A stretch of 64,000 bases of DNA, from assembly GCA_030549495.1 (NCBI GenBank), contig JAUIRK010000748.1:62001-126000 (forward strand), written 5' to 3'. The translations under genes and the position numbers were made by a program. The notes beneath the pieces are model-generated. The model was not told the DNA's origin. It was given only the letters and a program-made list of their open reading frames with translations, and ran no database searches. Positions 26,062 to 39,776 of the stretch are shown here, one piece after another. Position 1 is the stretch's first letter, and each line of letters begins with the position of its first letter. Source of the DNA: Nectonema munidae (taxonomy: Eukaryota; Nematomorpha; Nectonematoida; Nectonematidae).

Positions 26062-28102
26062 GCCCGGTTTTGATGCGTGCGGACTAGGGTAGGAATCCAG
26101 AGTTTTTGTCATTTTATTAATATTTTGCAAAAAAAGACTTGCTAGTTTTCTGAAAGTCATTTTTATAAACACCGAGGTGCGGAATAGATATGTACTACAG
26201 GACCAAATCTATATAAGAAACATTTACAATAGGCCTTTTCAAATGAACTCTTTCTGAATAGTTCAAGTTATATACGAAAGTAGGGTGAATGAATAATTGT
26301 CTATAGACTTAGAGTGTTTAACTCATCATCTTGCGTATCTGAAGTACTACGGCTCTATAAGAAAAATAAATAACTTCGATTCAACTATATTTATACGTTC
26401 AAAAATAGAGCGTAGTGTGATACTGGACGAAGAAATCGCTTTGTCAAAAAATCGCCTAACTAATTAAGCAAATGACTAATCCTAATTTTTATAAATTTTA
26501 AAGGTTGGTTACTTAGTTAATTAGCTGGTTACATTTTTTTATTTTTTTTATTTTGGTTTTTTTATTGAAAAAAATATTTAAAACTAAAAAATTCATTTTT
26601 AATAATACTAACAAAAAGTCCATAAATAACACTCTAACTGAATATAGCTAGTAATCAACTAACTATTTCTATAAAACTGCTTCAATTCTTATTATGCTTA
26701 CCAAAACTAGCTTCCCAATCTTTAACTGAACCAAAGTTAGGAGCAAACCCATGGAGAGAAGAAGTAGCACTGAAGACCTGAACATTTCAGGAACTTCTCA
26801 ACTTATATTTATTTGTTCCATTTTTGATGTTATATCTCAAATGGTAGGACACAAATACACGGAATAATGTCGATTAAAAACAAGAAGCTCAAAATATAAA
26901 CAAAAACAAAACGTGATGAAATGTAAAAATAGAGACATCAAAAACTTTTCCAAATTGAATTAAAACGCATAAAAATTGAAACTGATAAAAGTAAGATTTT
27001 TACAGAAAGGCAAACGATATTCCAAAATAAGAAAAATGTCAGAATCTAATGAAGTTGATTTTAAAGCTAAACAAAAATATCAAATCAAATGATTTCCCAT
27101 AAAAATTCTGAAAAAATTGAATGACCTAAATATGGGATTAGAAACTGAGACATTCAGAATATAAAGAAATCTGGGAAAGCTAATGATGGAAGGAGAAAAG
27201 ACACCATAATGTCTTTGGTTCGATCAGGAATCAAAGCTTCTTTTCTCATAGTTCTACACAATCGGTACAATTGTGTCATCTTTGTAAAATATCATTCGGT
27301 ACCTTTACATTTTTACCTCTTAAAATGAGATAGAAAAGCTTGTTCTACAAGACAATAAAATCGGTCATCCAAAACATGAGAATAACCTAGCTTTTCCAAA
27401 AAGCATGCTTGTCTGAGATTGGATTGGATGGAGTTGTTAAAAGGAAAGATATTATTTTCTTTAAAAACCTATTTTGGAATGATCTTTGACGCAATATTCG
27501 CCAGGCATAGAAATGCAAAAGTTATAGAGCAGGAGAATGCTTAACAGTATGAAAGTAGCGAATATCAAAAAAAAGCATAGGCTTTGTTATATAGTCCTGA
27601 AACTATCAAAAAATGTGAAAATGTAGTTCACACCATTATTCTTTACTGATTTGAGACCTCTAGGATATACCTAGAGAGAATTTGAATGATCCCACATCAA
27701 AATCTTTGAGGAATTTTTTTAATTTAATGTAGCGTCTAAGGATACATAATTACATAAGGATGTCTCAAATATGACATTTTAATGAATTCAAAAATCAGCG
27801 GGCTGTGATGCTATGATTGCGAAAATGTCATTATTTCAGCAGTCATGTCCAAATAAATTTTTCAAATTTTTGGCAAGCATGACAGTTTCTAAAAAATGCG
27901 TTTAATCTTACTCGCAAAATATTTATGATATAAACTTAAGGATATTAAGAATAATAGAAGAGGTTTTGACAAAATTAAATTTTAAAGCTATCTTTTAATA
28001 TGAACTTGCTCTGGTACAAATCTCATTGTTTTATCGAAATGGCAATATAAATGTATAAAACTTCTATATCATCTGTAAAGAAAAATTTCAGGTAGTTCAA
28101 GC
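26062..28102. other. 2 kb region without recognised features
   Basis: AT-rich with no long frames, no inverted ends and no tandem structure seen on reading. Confidence 0.5.
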
Positions 28103-28110
28103 ATCTAGAA

Positions 28111-30766
28111 CAGTGATTCTTAACCAGTGAGGCGAGCAACCTAGGGGGCGTGGATAGTCAACCGGGCAGCCGCAGAAACTATGTCAAAAAGTTCGAAGTA
28201 AAAGACAGGAGTTTTATGACAAAATAATTAAAAATAAAAATTTTTGAAATTTATTATTTTTTTTAATTGAAAAGATAGAATATAACACTGAAGTCTGTTG
28301 ATTTTTCAAAAATGCTGAATTATAAGGGGTATCATATATGATACGCTGGTCATGACAATAAGGCAAGATATGAAAATTTAGTATATGAATAACAAAATAA
28401 AGCAAAGTGTGAATTAAGAAAGGCATAAAAAATAAGATACATGATTGAAAAAAGACATAAAAAATAAACAGATGATTAAGAAAAATGAAATAAAAAACTT
28501 TACTTATCAAAGAAAAAATGCCAAGTTTTGCGTTTCTAATTCCTGAATCTCATCATTTGATTTTTAACAAATATTTTATTGAAATTTTGTGATTTTAATA
28601 CTTTTTTAAAACGTATCTTAAGAATTAAACCTATTCCGATAAGTCAAAAATATTATTAATTCTTATTTTTCGTTATTATTGGATGAGTTCCAAAAAAAGA
28701 AAGTACCATGATGATTATCTTAGATACGGATTTGATCTTTTCAAAAAGGGGACACAAATTTTCCTCAATGTGTAATCTGGAATAAAATTTGAGCAATGAT
28801 CGAATGAGACCCTCTGGCTTTGAGCGTCACTTGAAAATAACACATCCTACACTCGCAGATGAACCAGTGGAATTTTTCAAAGCTAAACGGCAATCATTGA
28901 AGCAACTCAAGTTGCATAGTCAATCTTCATTTCTAGAACAAAACTCGAAAGTTGCTGAAGCTTCTTGTGAAATAGCCATGTTGATCACAAGGAGTAAAAA
29001 GAGTCACGATATTGGAGAATCTTTGAAAAAACCATGCTTATTTCGTACATCTGAATTTGTTTCAGGAAAAGAGTTCAAAAAAACTTCCCCATATTTCTTT
29101 CTCAGAAGCCACGATCATAGGAAGAATTGATGAGCTGTCTTAAGAGATCAAAATTCAAGTTGTAAAGCCAATTAAGGATTCACCGTTTTTTCGCCATTTA
29201 ATGCGATGAAACAACTGACAGCACATTAGTTGGAACAGTATTCCAAACTAATAGTATATGCTCATTTGTTGTCAAAGAATTGTATAAAAGAAGAAATGTT
29301 GTTTTGTCATCTTTTAGAGAGCGGAACAACAGCAGCAGCCATTTTTCAAGTAGTGTCAAATTTTTTTGAAGTTAACTTTTATGCACTTCACTTGCAGGTA
29401 TGTGTAATGATGGAGCTCCAGCTATGCTCGGTTTGCAGTGTGGAATGTGGATTTACTACTATGGTAAAAGAAAAAAACAAATCTATAGCAAGTACACACT
29501 GTATACTTCATCCTGAAGACTTAGCATCCAGAACCTTGCCTCCTGAAATGAATAACATCAAATCTGGCTATCAATATTGTCAATTTTATCAAAGGTAGGG
29601 CCTTAAATTATCATCTTTTCACGTTTTTGTGTAAAAGGATCAGAAAGTCAAGCTTTGATTTTTCACACAAAAATACGTTGGTTGTCAAAAGATAACATGC
29701 TTGGAAGGCTTTAAGAATCGCGCGATGAAGTAGCATTCTTTCTAGATTCAAAAAAGAAAAAAAATCTCCACGATAAGCTCAAGTCGTCTATTTATCAACT
29801 ATTTTTAGCCTATCTGGTGGATATCTTTGAAGCAATGAATGTTCTCAACCTCAAATTGCAAAGAAAAAACATCAATATTCTGACACACAATGATACAATT
29901 CGATCCTTCATAGCTAAACTCGACCTATGACAATGTCGAATTCAGCAAGGAAATATAGCCAGCTTCAGTAACTTGGATTTTGCACTGAATCAAAATATTA
30001 TCAATTCTGATTTAAAAATACAAATAATTACACACCTAGGAAATTTTAAAACTGGATTTATTAGATATTTACCATATATAGATAAAAATCGAGAAGCCTG
30101 GAAGTTCATGAGATATCCATTTCAGTGTGAGGTTAATGAAGTTTTGGATGAAATGCAAGAGTTTCTTGAAGTGATATTATACTCTGTAGCTGAAGATGAC
30201 TTTAAAAATTAGATCTTGAAGCAATGTGGATCAAGTATCTTTCTCTCTAACCCAAAATTGCACTTAAGCTCTTCGGGTTCTAGTCCTTTATGGATCAACC
30301 TATCTTTATGAAGCTGCCTTTTCTGCACTATTTACTATCAAAACAAAATCAAGAAACAGACTTAACATTGAAAACGATTTACGTTGCCCTTTTTCTGGTA
30401 TTGAACGACGCATTCAAGATCTGGTAGCTAAAAAACGGTACCAAAAGGCGCACTAATGATAGGATAAAAAACTAACAAAAATTTTTGTTATAATTTTTCA
30501 AAATAATTTTTACGAAACGTTAGCTATGAATTAAAAATACATATATCATTTAGTTTTTATCTAATTTTAGCTACAACTTTTTGTTTTTGATTGATAAAAT
30601 TTCATATAAACACATTTAAAGCACAAATAAAAAAATGTTTTAAAGTTTAGCTTTAACAGAGATAATAATATTATTTGATATTTAATATCTGGGAAAAATT
30701 TGTAGGTGGTGGCGCGTATAAAAATAACGGAGATATAGGGGAGACGTGGTAAGAAATGAACCACTG
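28111..30766 (+). mobile_element. hAT element (2.66 kb) with decayed ZBED5-like transposase
   Basis: Left end CAGTGATTCTTAACCAGTG; right end read inward CAGTGGTTCATTTCTTACC. Flanking octamers ATCTAGAA (28103-28110) and ATGTAGAA (30767-30774) match at seven of eight, as expected of a hAT 8 bp TSD with one later change. The size suits an almost full-length coding element. The transposase gene inside is on the plus strand and heavily degraded. Confidence 0.85.
28789..30456 (+). pseudogene. ZBED5/SCAND3-like hAT transposase pseudogene
   Basis: Pieces lie in order on the plus strand in different frames. At 28789-29130 MRPSGFERHLKITHPTLADE matches the BED finger end (the RHL-x-T-HP motif), followed by ASCEIAMLITRSKKSHDIGE (the ASYxVAxLIAKxKKPHTIGE motif). 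At 29230-29598 KNKSIASTHCILHPEDLASR matches the family's THCxLHREALASKTLP block. At 29973-30212 PFQCEVNEVLDEMQEFLEV matches the PFSxxVxxxPxxLQxELIEL block. A C-terminal remnant with KTKSRNRL-like sequence ends near 30456. There are at least four frame changes or stops. This group gave rise to domesticated ZBED5/FAM200-type genes elsewhere, but nothing suggests domestication here. Confidence 0.8.
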
Positions 30767-30844
30767 ATGTAGAACATCTTTGAAAATATATATGACTTTT
30801 AGGTCAGCGAATATTTGCTAACATGCTCAGTGTTCACACACGCT

Positions 30845-31360
30845 TAACAAATTTTCAGGCAAATGCTCACAACTTTTTCTTTAACCCTATACGTTCTGGG
30901 CGAAAAAGCTTTATTACTTGAAACTGGTGAATATTGTTGCTTCAAACTTCGTAACTTTTCACAAAATCGCAAACTGCATTTTTGAGTACACCCTTTTTTG
31001 GCACGCTTGATTGAAATTGATAAGGAAAAAATATGACCACTGGATTCAGCATACTAAAATTGAAATATTACGTTTGATCAGAAAAGTGAAAAAATTTTAA
31101 ATTAGAGAAAGTGAAGAAGGCATATGGTGTTTTCCTACTCACTTAAAAAGAGACCGACATTGATTATTATTCAGAGGTTTAGCATCATATGGTCAATTAA
31201 CTGCATAAAATGGTACCAAGTAATGTAGTTGGCGATTTTAGGAAAAGTCATGCAATTTGATACGATAAAATTCAGCCAGTTTCAAGTAATAAAGCTTTTT
31301 TGCCCAGCACGTATAAGGTTAGAGAAAAAGTTGTGAGCAATTGTGTGAAAATTTGGTGAG
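30845..31360. mobile_element. MITE with ~90 bp inverted arms
   Basis: Left arm 30845-30935 and right arm 31267-31360 are reverse complements at roughly 90%. Shared blocks are GCTCACAACTTTTTCT, GGGCGAAAAAGCTTTATTAC and TTGAAACTGG. Weaker similarity may extend further out on each side (to about 30820 and 31400), so ends are approximate. Non-coding; superfamily not determined. Confidence 0.7.
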
Positions 31361-31564
31361 CACTAATTGTATTGTCAGCATTCGTCTTGTGAGCATCAAC
31401 GGTTACGCTGTTTTCTGGAGCATTCATTTGCATTCAAATGGAACCTTGGAAGATTACATTAAAATAATTTGTGGCTAGGATAACAGGATGTGTGATGTTT
31501 ATTTGATATTTGTCAGGTACTATCAATGAAGTACGAAAAATGTTACTAGAAAATACGGTACTAA

Positions 31565-31850
31565 TTATAAGTTTGGAAATGTTCATAAACTAATTCCTGC
31601 TGCATCTCCTCTACCTAAAGAAAATGCAGTTTTCTTTGTAACGGAAAATAATGTTCAATTGATTGATTTGATTAGTTTTTGGATGAGGAAAAATTAATTA
31701 GACTTATCCTATATGATAATGTTATTACAGGATCAGCTGAAATTTTTCGTGAGATCCATTTAGGTATATCTACTGATAGCGTTGAACTGGTGTCGTACAC
31801 ACATATATTAGCTAACGCAAATTTCAATTCCTTCTCCCCCTTGTAAGGCA
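31565..31850 (+). pseudogene. Remnant of an uncharacterised repetitive protein common in arthropods
   Basis: The plus-strand reading includes FGNVHKLIPAASPLPKENAV, then FFVTENNVQLIDLIS and, after a frame change, ILYDNVITGSAEIFREIHLG. From memory this resembles a domain seen in multi-copy arthropod proteins, in the stretch that leads to a THEEADV motif; here that last motif has decayed to SYTHILANAN. Only about 95 codons remain. The assignment is a pattern match, not a search result. Confidence 0.4.
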
Positions 31851-32213
31851 TAAGTAACACATTCATGATCCCTTCCCTTCCTCGCCATTACCACCACAAC
31901 AAACCCAGTTCTCACCCAAACCCCCTTCCTCTTTTTATCGCTAAGCCATTCTTTCTTTCTCTTTATATTACATTTTAACATTAAAACTTTTAATTGAGAA
32001 TTTACATTAAGATATCAAAAAGATTTAATACTGGTGTTTTGACTTAGTGTTAATACTAACAAGTTTCTTCATCTGGCACTTCTATCTTTTGTGCTCTGCT
32101 AATGTGATCGCTTCTTTTTTGCCTAATATGGCAGCGTTATTGCGGTTATAAATACCACATGATTCATAATTTTTCTCTGAAAACCCTTGAATTAAGTTTG
32201 GGCGAAATAATCA
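31851..32213. other. Pyrimidine-rich spacer, nothing recognised
   Basis: Contains a C/T-rich stretch near 31868-31940; no gene seen. Confidence 0.5.
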
Positions 32214-32221
32214 ATTGGCAT

Positions 32222-32877
32222 TAGTGTGCCCACTTTAAAGTCCTTTTTTCATTCCCCGGGGAACGAGGACCTCGTAATTTTTGAAATATTTCCCCGGGGA
32301 AGAAAAAGCGATTTTTTAACAATAAAAAAACTCTCCTAAAATGAAAAAATATAAAGTATTCTCAAAGTTTTTTATTAGTTCAAAAGTTGAATAAAAATTA
32401 TTTTTAAAAAATGTAAAAAAATATTCATGTTTTGAAAAAATGTCTAAGAAATACTAGGTCGTTCAAAGTTTCATCGTTCAACTGGTTTCCTATTTTCGTA
32501 GAAAAATAACTCATTGATGAAAACACTCGTTCGGAGTCTACAGATGTTTGTTTTATGCTTTTTAAATTCTTGAACAAATTTTCCAAAACTTCGGGCCTTC
32601 TTTTTGTTTACAAATAAAGGTCAAACGTTTTTTTCATTATTTTATTTCTGCTTTTATACAACTTTTTTGTTTCATCAAAAAATGTAGATTTAAAATTTTA
32701 ATTTGACTTAAAACTATAAAATTAGCCTAAAATTTTCATCAAACAGTTCAGCACAGAAGAAAATCGGAAATCTGAAAACTCCTCGGGGAGTCGAGGAATG
32801 AGTTTGGAGGACGAGGAGTAAAAATTCCAGAAATTCCCCGGAGAATAGGCGATGAGGTTCCCGGGGTGGACACCCTA
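32222..32877 (-). mobile_element. hAT element of the TAGGGTGTCCAC family, copy 1
   Basis: Left end TAGTGTGCCCACTTTAAAG; right end read inward TAGGGTGTCCACCCCGGG. Flanking octamers ATTGGCAT (32214-32221) and ATTGGCAC (32878-32885) match at seven of eight. Subterminal CCCCGGGGAA motifs lie near both ends. It is an internally deleted derivative keeping the 3' end of the transposase gene. Confidence 0.88.
32425..32645 (-). pseudogene. hAT transposase C-terminal remnant (copy 1)
   Basis: The minus-strand frame reads TSVDSERVFSSMSYFSTKI, then NQLNDETLNDLVFLRHFFKT and stop: the hAT dimerisation region. It has one in-frame stop upstream in the DLYLETKRRP-like segment. Its close relative is at 33519-33818. 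Confidence 0.78.
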
Positions 32878-32885
32878 ATTGGCAC

Positions 32886-33341
32886 TCTTAATTGAAATCT
32901 TTTCTTTATAATATGCTCAAATGGATTCTCTGTAAGATATCATTTAAAAAAGAGAATTAATCTTTTGAACTTCATGAACAAATGGACATCCTTATTCAAT
33001 TTTCAATTTATTAGTTGTAGCAAAAAAATTTTAAAAATCATTTTTCAATACACCTTCCTTTCTGAACTTCCTCCTCCACATGTAAGGTTTCGTAATACAA
33101 TTTAACAAATCCCAAAAGTAAGCATGCAGAGGCTCTGTCAAAGAGGACTGATGTTGTGAGTGTCTTTTGTAATAAAACTAATGTATTTCTCATATTATTA
33201 CATAATTATCATATGAACAACACGTCTTGCTCACTCTCTTTGAAAGGGGTTAGCCCTAAACTTTTTGTCATTGAAGACTTATGCAAAGATAGTACCTCAA
33301 TTACATTCTATCCTTGCGTTATTGTGCTGTCCTACAGCAAG
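32886..33341. other. Spacer between sister hAT elements, nothing recognised
   Basis: Plus frame 33156-33347 shows no domain. No supported feature. Confidence 0.5.
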
Positions 33342-33349
33342 GTATGAAG

Positions 33350-34025
33350 TAGTGTGTCCACTTTAAGGTCTTTTCATTACCCGGGGAACGAGGACCTCGA
33401 AATTTTTGAAAATTTCCCCGGGGAAAAAGCGATTTTTTTACAGTAAAAACTGTTCAGAAAAGAAAATTTAAGTCTCATATAAGATTTTTATTGAAAAAAA
33501 TTTAAATGCATAAAAGATTTATGTTTTAAAAAAATATCTAAGAAAAATTAGAGCGTTCAAAGTTTCATCATTCAACTGGTTTCTTATTTTTGTAGAAAAA
33601 TAACCCATTGACGAAAACACTCTTTCGGCATCCACAGAAGTTGGTTTTATGCTCTTTAAATTTTTGAATAAAGTTTCTAAAACTTTGGGCCTCCTATTTG
33701 TTTCTAAATAAAGGTCAAATGTTTTTTTCATTATTTCCTCTATGCTTGAAATCTTGCTTTTAGTTTCACGTTCTTCATTTTCATTAATCTTCAGAAATTC
33801 GTCCAATTCCTCCTTCACGCTTTTCTTCTCTGTTTTTTGGTTGCTAACGATTAATGTTTCATCTTTCTTCTCCGTTACTTCGATATTTTTGTCGTCGGAT
33901 TCGACAAAATTTTTTTTTCAAAAATTCCCAGAGGAAATTTAAAAATTTTTTTCGAGGACGAGGATTTTGAAATTTCACGATTCCCCGGGGACTCGAGGAC
34001 GAGGAATCCCGGGGTGGACACCCTA
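33350..34025 (-). mobile_element. hAT element of the TAGGGTGTCCAC family, copy 2, perfect TSD
   Basis: Left end TAGTGTGTCCACTTTAAGG; right end read inward TAGGGTGTCCACCCCGGG. Exact octamer duplication GTATGAAG (33342-33349 and 34026-34033). Same orientation and internal structure as 32222-32877, only 472 bp away, with different target octamers, so the two arose by separate insertions rather than tandem duplication. Confidence 0.93.
33519..33818 (-). pseudogene. hAT transposase C-terminal fragment (copy 2)
   Basis: A 99-residue frame holds TFDLYLETNRRPKVLETLFK, PTSVDAERVFSSMGYFSTKI and NDETLNALIFLRYFFKT, the hAT C-terminal dimerisation domain, ending at its natural stop. The N-terminal half of the transposase is deleted. 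The N-terminal part of this frame is Glu/Lys-rich (MKEELDEFLKINENEERET). Confidence 0.85.
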
Positions 34026-34084
34026 GTATGAAGCATTAAGCAAATAAAGAAACGAAATAAACTTAAAAAATAAGAAAACCAAAT

Positions 34085-34237
34085 TCCAACATTGTTGAAA
34101 CTTTGCCCCTCCCGCCTTCCTAGGATTTATCCCCCCCCCCCCTGAAATATACAAATGTATACACTTTCTTGTCCCGGCCCAATTAAAATAAATTCCCCTC
34201 CCTCTCCCCTGTACTTAGAGTCTGGCAACGGCGCTGA
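34085..34237 (-). repeat. G-rich hAT-like repeat, copy 1
   Basis: Read on the minus strand it starts CAGCGCCGTTGCCAGA, then AAGTACAGGGGAGAGGG, GGGCCGGGAC, AAGAAAGTGTATA and a G tract followed by ATAAATCC. The same block order occurs at 56370-56512 on the plus strand. The CAG-starting end suggests a hAT origin; the other end is not clear. Confidence 0.6.
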
Positions 34238-34818
34238 TTTTACGAACATCTAATCTAAATATTATTTAAATATAATTTAATTGCAAATTGGAAAAAAAAC
34301 TAGAGCATGCAGCAAATTCTAGATAAGAAGTCTAGAAAAGCAACGGCTAATTCAGTAGAAAAGGGTTAAGAGAGCAAATGTTATGGTTTGACGACATTAC
34401 ATTCAACTGGCGAAAATGGCATTATTTGTTTAGAGAGAGTGTTTCGAAGAACTACAGATTAAATAAACACACCCGCATGCCAACCATCGAATACCAAAAG
34501 GCGAATAATAATTTTTTTTTTAATTTTAACAACAAAATGTTGAATTAATTTTAATCTTACTTAAAGTATTTTTAAAGCATATTTTTATAGAAAGTAGTAA
34601 TAAAGAAAATATTTAATTTAAAGTACGATCTCTTTGTAAAACTAAGATAAAACATAAATTGCAGATGCATTTAAAGATGTTCAAAATCACATTTTTCTGT
34701 ATTTTTCTTTGGAAAATAGATCGATGATTTTATTTGCATCGAGTGAATATAAAATTTCGGATTCAATGCATAATTATGAAAGTGAGTTCAATCTAAGTGA
34801 TCTTAGATGATTATTCAT
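34238..34818. other. AT-rich region, nothing recognised
   Basis: No supported feature. Confidence 0.5.
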
Positions 34819-35451
34819 CAGTGGTTCTTAACTTTTTTAGGTACAGGTACTCTTATGTGAAAAAATTCATTCCACACTCACAACTCAAAATAAAAAAAAG
34901 ATTTTTTTATAAAATACACAAGCATTTATAAAAAATAATGAACAATTATATAAGGCTTAAAATAAGGAGACATTTGTTCTTGTTTAGTTTCAATTATTTT
35001 TGCGATTCAGGGTTAATTTGGATACGTGCAAAAGTCAGGCGTCATTTTGGGCATCTAGACGATTTCCCGGCTTGTTTTTAATCTGAAGAAGAGTGGAAAG
35101 TGATCGCTTTGTTATTTGTAGCTCTTAGAACAGATAATTAGCAGTGTTTTCGTTAACCAGTGCGTAATATCTTTTAAGCTATCGATTAAACGGTCAATTT
35201 TGGAATCCATAGATATACGCATAAGATACAAAAATATTTCGTTAAGGAAATGTGAAAAATCAAACGTAATCTTATTGAAGCATAATTACAAGTGATAGAA
35301 CATGAAAATCGGGTTATACAATGCCGTTTTTAAAAAAAACGTCATATAATTAATTACACAAGACAATGTAATACAATAGTTTAAAAGTATTTATATCTGT
35401 AAATTTATTATGATTTGTTAAAGATTTTCCAAGTTAGGCTAAGAACACCTG
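34819..35451. mobile_element. hAT-like non-coding element
   Basis: Left end CAGTGGTTCTTAACTTTTTT, right end read inward CAGGTGTTCTTAGCCTAAC, both of the hAT CAGTGGTTCTTAACC type. Flanking octamers (TTATTCAT and CTCTAGAA) do not match, so either one end is misplaced or the TSD has decayed. No coding sequence recognised. Confidence 0.6.
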
Positions 35452-35696
35452 CTCTAGAAAAGTTTAAAAAGTTCTTTCTCATTGGAAATTTGTAATGGGT
35501 ATTGTGAGGAATATGCTTACCAATATATTAAATGTAGTTGTTAAACTGTCATCTTTGGACTTGAATAAAATTGAAATGTTTGATAGCGCCATGCCAGATT
35601 TAGATATAATATTTTTAAACGGCAAAAATTTATCTAGAATTTATGTTTCGAAGTCATTATAATATGCACTAACAATACGTTCAAGTTCAACTTTAA

Positions 35697-35827
35697 CCCA
35701 TTTAAGGCCAAGCAAAGCACACGATATCTAAAAAAAACGCAGACGATTTATATTCAAAGTCATTTAAAAAAGCAGACGAAGATGAAATTACTTATGTTCC
35801 AAAAAAGGAACATTGGCCGTAAATGGG
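35697..35827 (-). mobile_element. TTAA-flanked MITE (piggyBac-type), copy B
   Basis: TTAA on both sides (35693-35696 and 35828-35831) and ends CCCATTTA/TAAATGGG. It is in reverse orientation to copy A at 8085 and very similar to it. The internal hairpin reads GTTCCAAAAAAGGAAC here: stem kept, loop changed. Confidence 0.82.
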
Positions 35828-35831
35828 TTAA

Positions 35832-37760
<1,929 letters not shown>

Positions 37761-37778
37761 GATATACACACACTACAC

Positions 37779-39059
37779 CAGTGTTTCTTAACATTTTGAA
37801 TTCAAGGTCATTTTGAATTTCAAAGGTGACAAAAAATATTAATTACTAATAAATAGATCAATAATTTTGAAATTACATTTCGTATTTGATTTTTTTTTCA
37901 ACTAAAATGAATAATTCTAAATTTACATGATCATCAATTATGTTTTTTGCTCTTATCATTATTATTCTTTTGATTAAATCTTGAAAAATTGTCTTTGATG
38001 TAAAAAATTGCACTACTCTTTCAAGTTATTTTTTAAATGGCTCTCATGAAAATTTAATCAAAAAATTTAACCATAAAAAGAAAATTTTATCGTTTTTCTG
38101 GTAATAATATGCAATTATATTTTTAGGTTTAAAATACTTCTTGAAATTATTATGTCTTTGAGTACTACTAATAAAGGGAAAATGCTTTACTCTGTCGATT
38201 TCTTGAATTTTGTATGATTTGCAGCAAAACATTTTTTATTGGATAAGCCCACATTTACAGCAAACCCAAAGAAGTTTGTGACAAGCCTCGTTCATACTTC
38301 GAAAAACGGAAAAAGAAATATTTAAATAGAAATACTATCTATTTCTATTTGATGTATTCATTGATCCTGATTGTATGATGCAATCAATTAATAATTTTGC
38401 CATTAAAATCAAACATTATTTTAAATCTCACACATGTTGCTTGCAATCAAGCAATTGAAAAATATTTTCCGAAGTTAAATAGCCGTTCTAATGACATTTG
38501 GATCACCAGACCTTTTTCAGTGAACGAAAGTAGCATTGATGACTCTGATGTTGCTGCCAAAGTAGAATTTCTTCAAATAAGAGAAGACAGTCAATTAAAA
38601 CTCGATTTTTCCGAGCAAGCACCTCCATCATTCTGGGCCAAATTAAAAACAGGGTTATCCTATTCTTTCCAAACGTGCTATGATTTTTTTGATAGTCACC
38701 TTCAACTTATTGTTGCGAGACTGGATTTTGTGGAATGATGTCTTTAAAAACAAGTGCACGTAATAAGCTTGAAATTGATTCAGACATGAGATGCTGTCTG
38801 TCGAGCATTAGACCATGTTTTGAAAAACTTTTGTCTGACAAACAATACCAGCCTTCGAATTAAATGATACTGAATTTGTTAGATTATATTAATTTAAATA
38901 AATTTTTCAATTAAACTTTTTTTTAACAAGTTATAACATGTAAATTTTCTTGTTTTTAACTTTAAACGGGTGAATCAAAAAGAATTTTATAGGGGTCATA
39001 AACATTTTTTTTCATAATATTTAGGGGTAAACAGATTCTAAGGTGCAAAAAAACCACTG
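37779..39059 (+). mobile_element. hAT element beside the AC array, with transposase remnant
   Basis: Left end CAGTGTTTCTTAACATTTTG; right end read inward CAGTGGTTTTTTTGCACC. Flanking octamers do not match (CACTACAC and TCCTAGTG); the left flank lies in repeat-derived sequence that could have changed by slippage. It carries the 3' part of a ZBED5/SCAND3-type transposase gene on the plus strand. Confidence 0.65.
38397..38863 (+). pseudogene. ZBED5/SCAND3-like hAT transposase, C-terminal remnant
   Basis: Plus-strand frame 38397-38738 contains EKYFPKLNSRSNDIWITRPF and REDSQLKLDFSEQAPPSFWA, matching the family's YFPELD...WxRxPF and DSSLKLKFSE...FW blocks. After one frame change the end reads ARNKLEIDSDMRCCLSSIRP and SDKQYQPSN before the stop at 38861-38863, matching RNRLDVExDLRLxLSxIxP...KQxHPSH. 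The N-terminal two thirds are missing. Confidence 0.75.
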
Positions 39060-39768
39060 TCCTAGTGGATGCGCATACGGATGTGAGAATTAATTTTTTA
39101 GCGAATGCGGATATGACAAATACTATTCTAAGCAAACACATGTTTTATGATCGATGTGCAGATCAAAATGGACTGAAAGAAAATGTTGTTTTGTGAAAAA
39201 GATAGAACTGCTGAAGCCATTTTTCTTATGACTAAAATTTTTTTGTTAAAAATAATATTTATACGAGATCTATTATCGCTTGTCGTGCTGGTGGAGCTCC
39301 ATCTATGATTGGCAAGCACAAAGAATGTTTAAGTTTTTTAAAAAAAATCCTAATCTTTTAAATTGATTACCTCTTTTAAAATCGAAAGTTTTTCGTTTTG
39401 TTAAAAATATTAATTATTGGGTAAATGAATTTAATTGTTCCGAGTTTTCATCGTTTTATTGGCTCAGTAAAATTAATAAAATTGTTGATGAGCGCTTGAT
39501 TAAATCATCTTAAAAATTCCAGAGTTCATTTAAAGACAGATTTTTGGATTTATATCAAAAAGATTTTTCTCTATAGTCCACTCAACTATTTGAAGCAAAT
39601 CTTAATGTACTGGATAAGGATATTCAAAGTGAGTACAATGAACTTTTAAATCATGTTTTGACCAAACCAACGATTAAAAAGATCTAAATTTTAATGTGGA
39701 TAGATGATTACATTGTTTCATCCTATCCAAATATGTATAAAAGGCACTGAAATATATTTTGCTTTTCC
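39060..39768 (+). pseudogene. Probable hAT transposase fragment (GTF2IRD2-like), very degraded
   Basis: The plus strand reads RAGGAPSMIGKHKECLSFL (about 39275-39335), resembling the hAT DGAPAMxGxxxGF block, then KDRFLDLYQKDFS-like sequence. Several stops interrupt it. No bounded ends were found, and it lies between two other hAT elements. It may be the middle part of a neighbouring element. Confidence 0.4.
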
Positions 39769-39776
39769 ATCTACAT

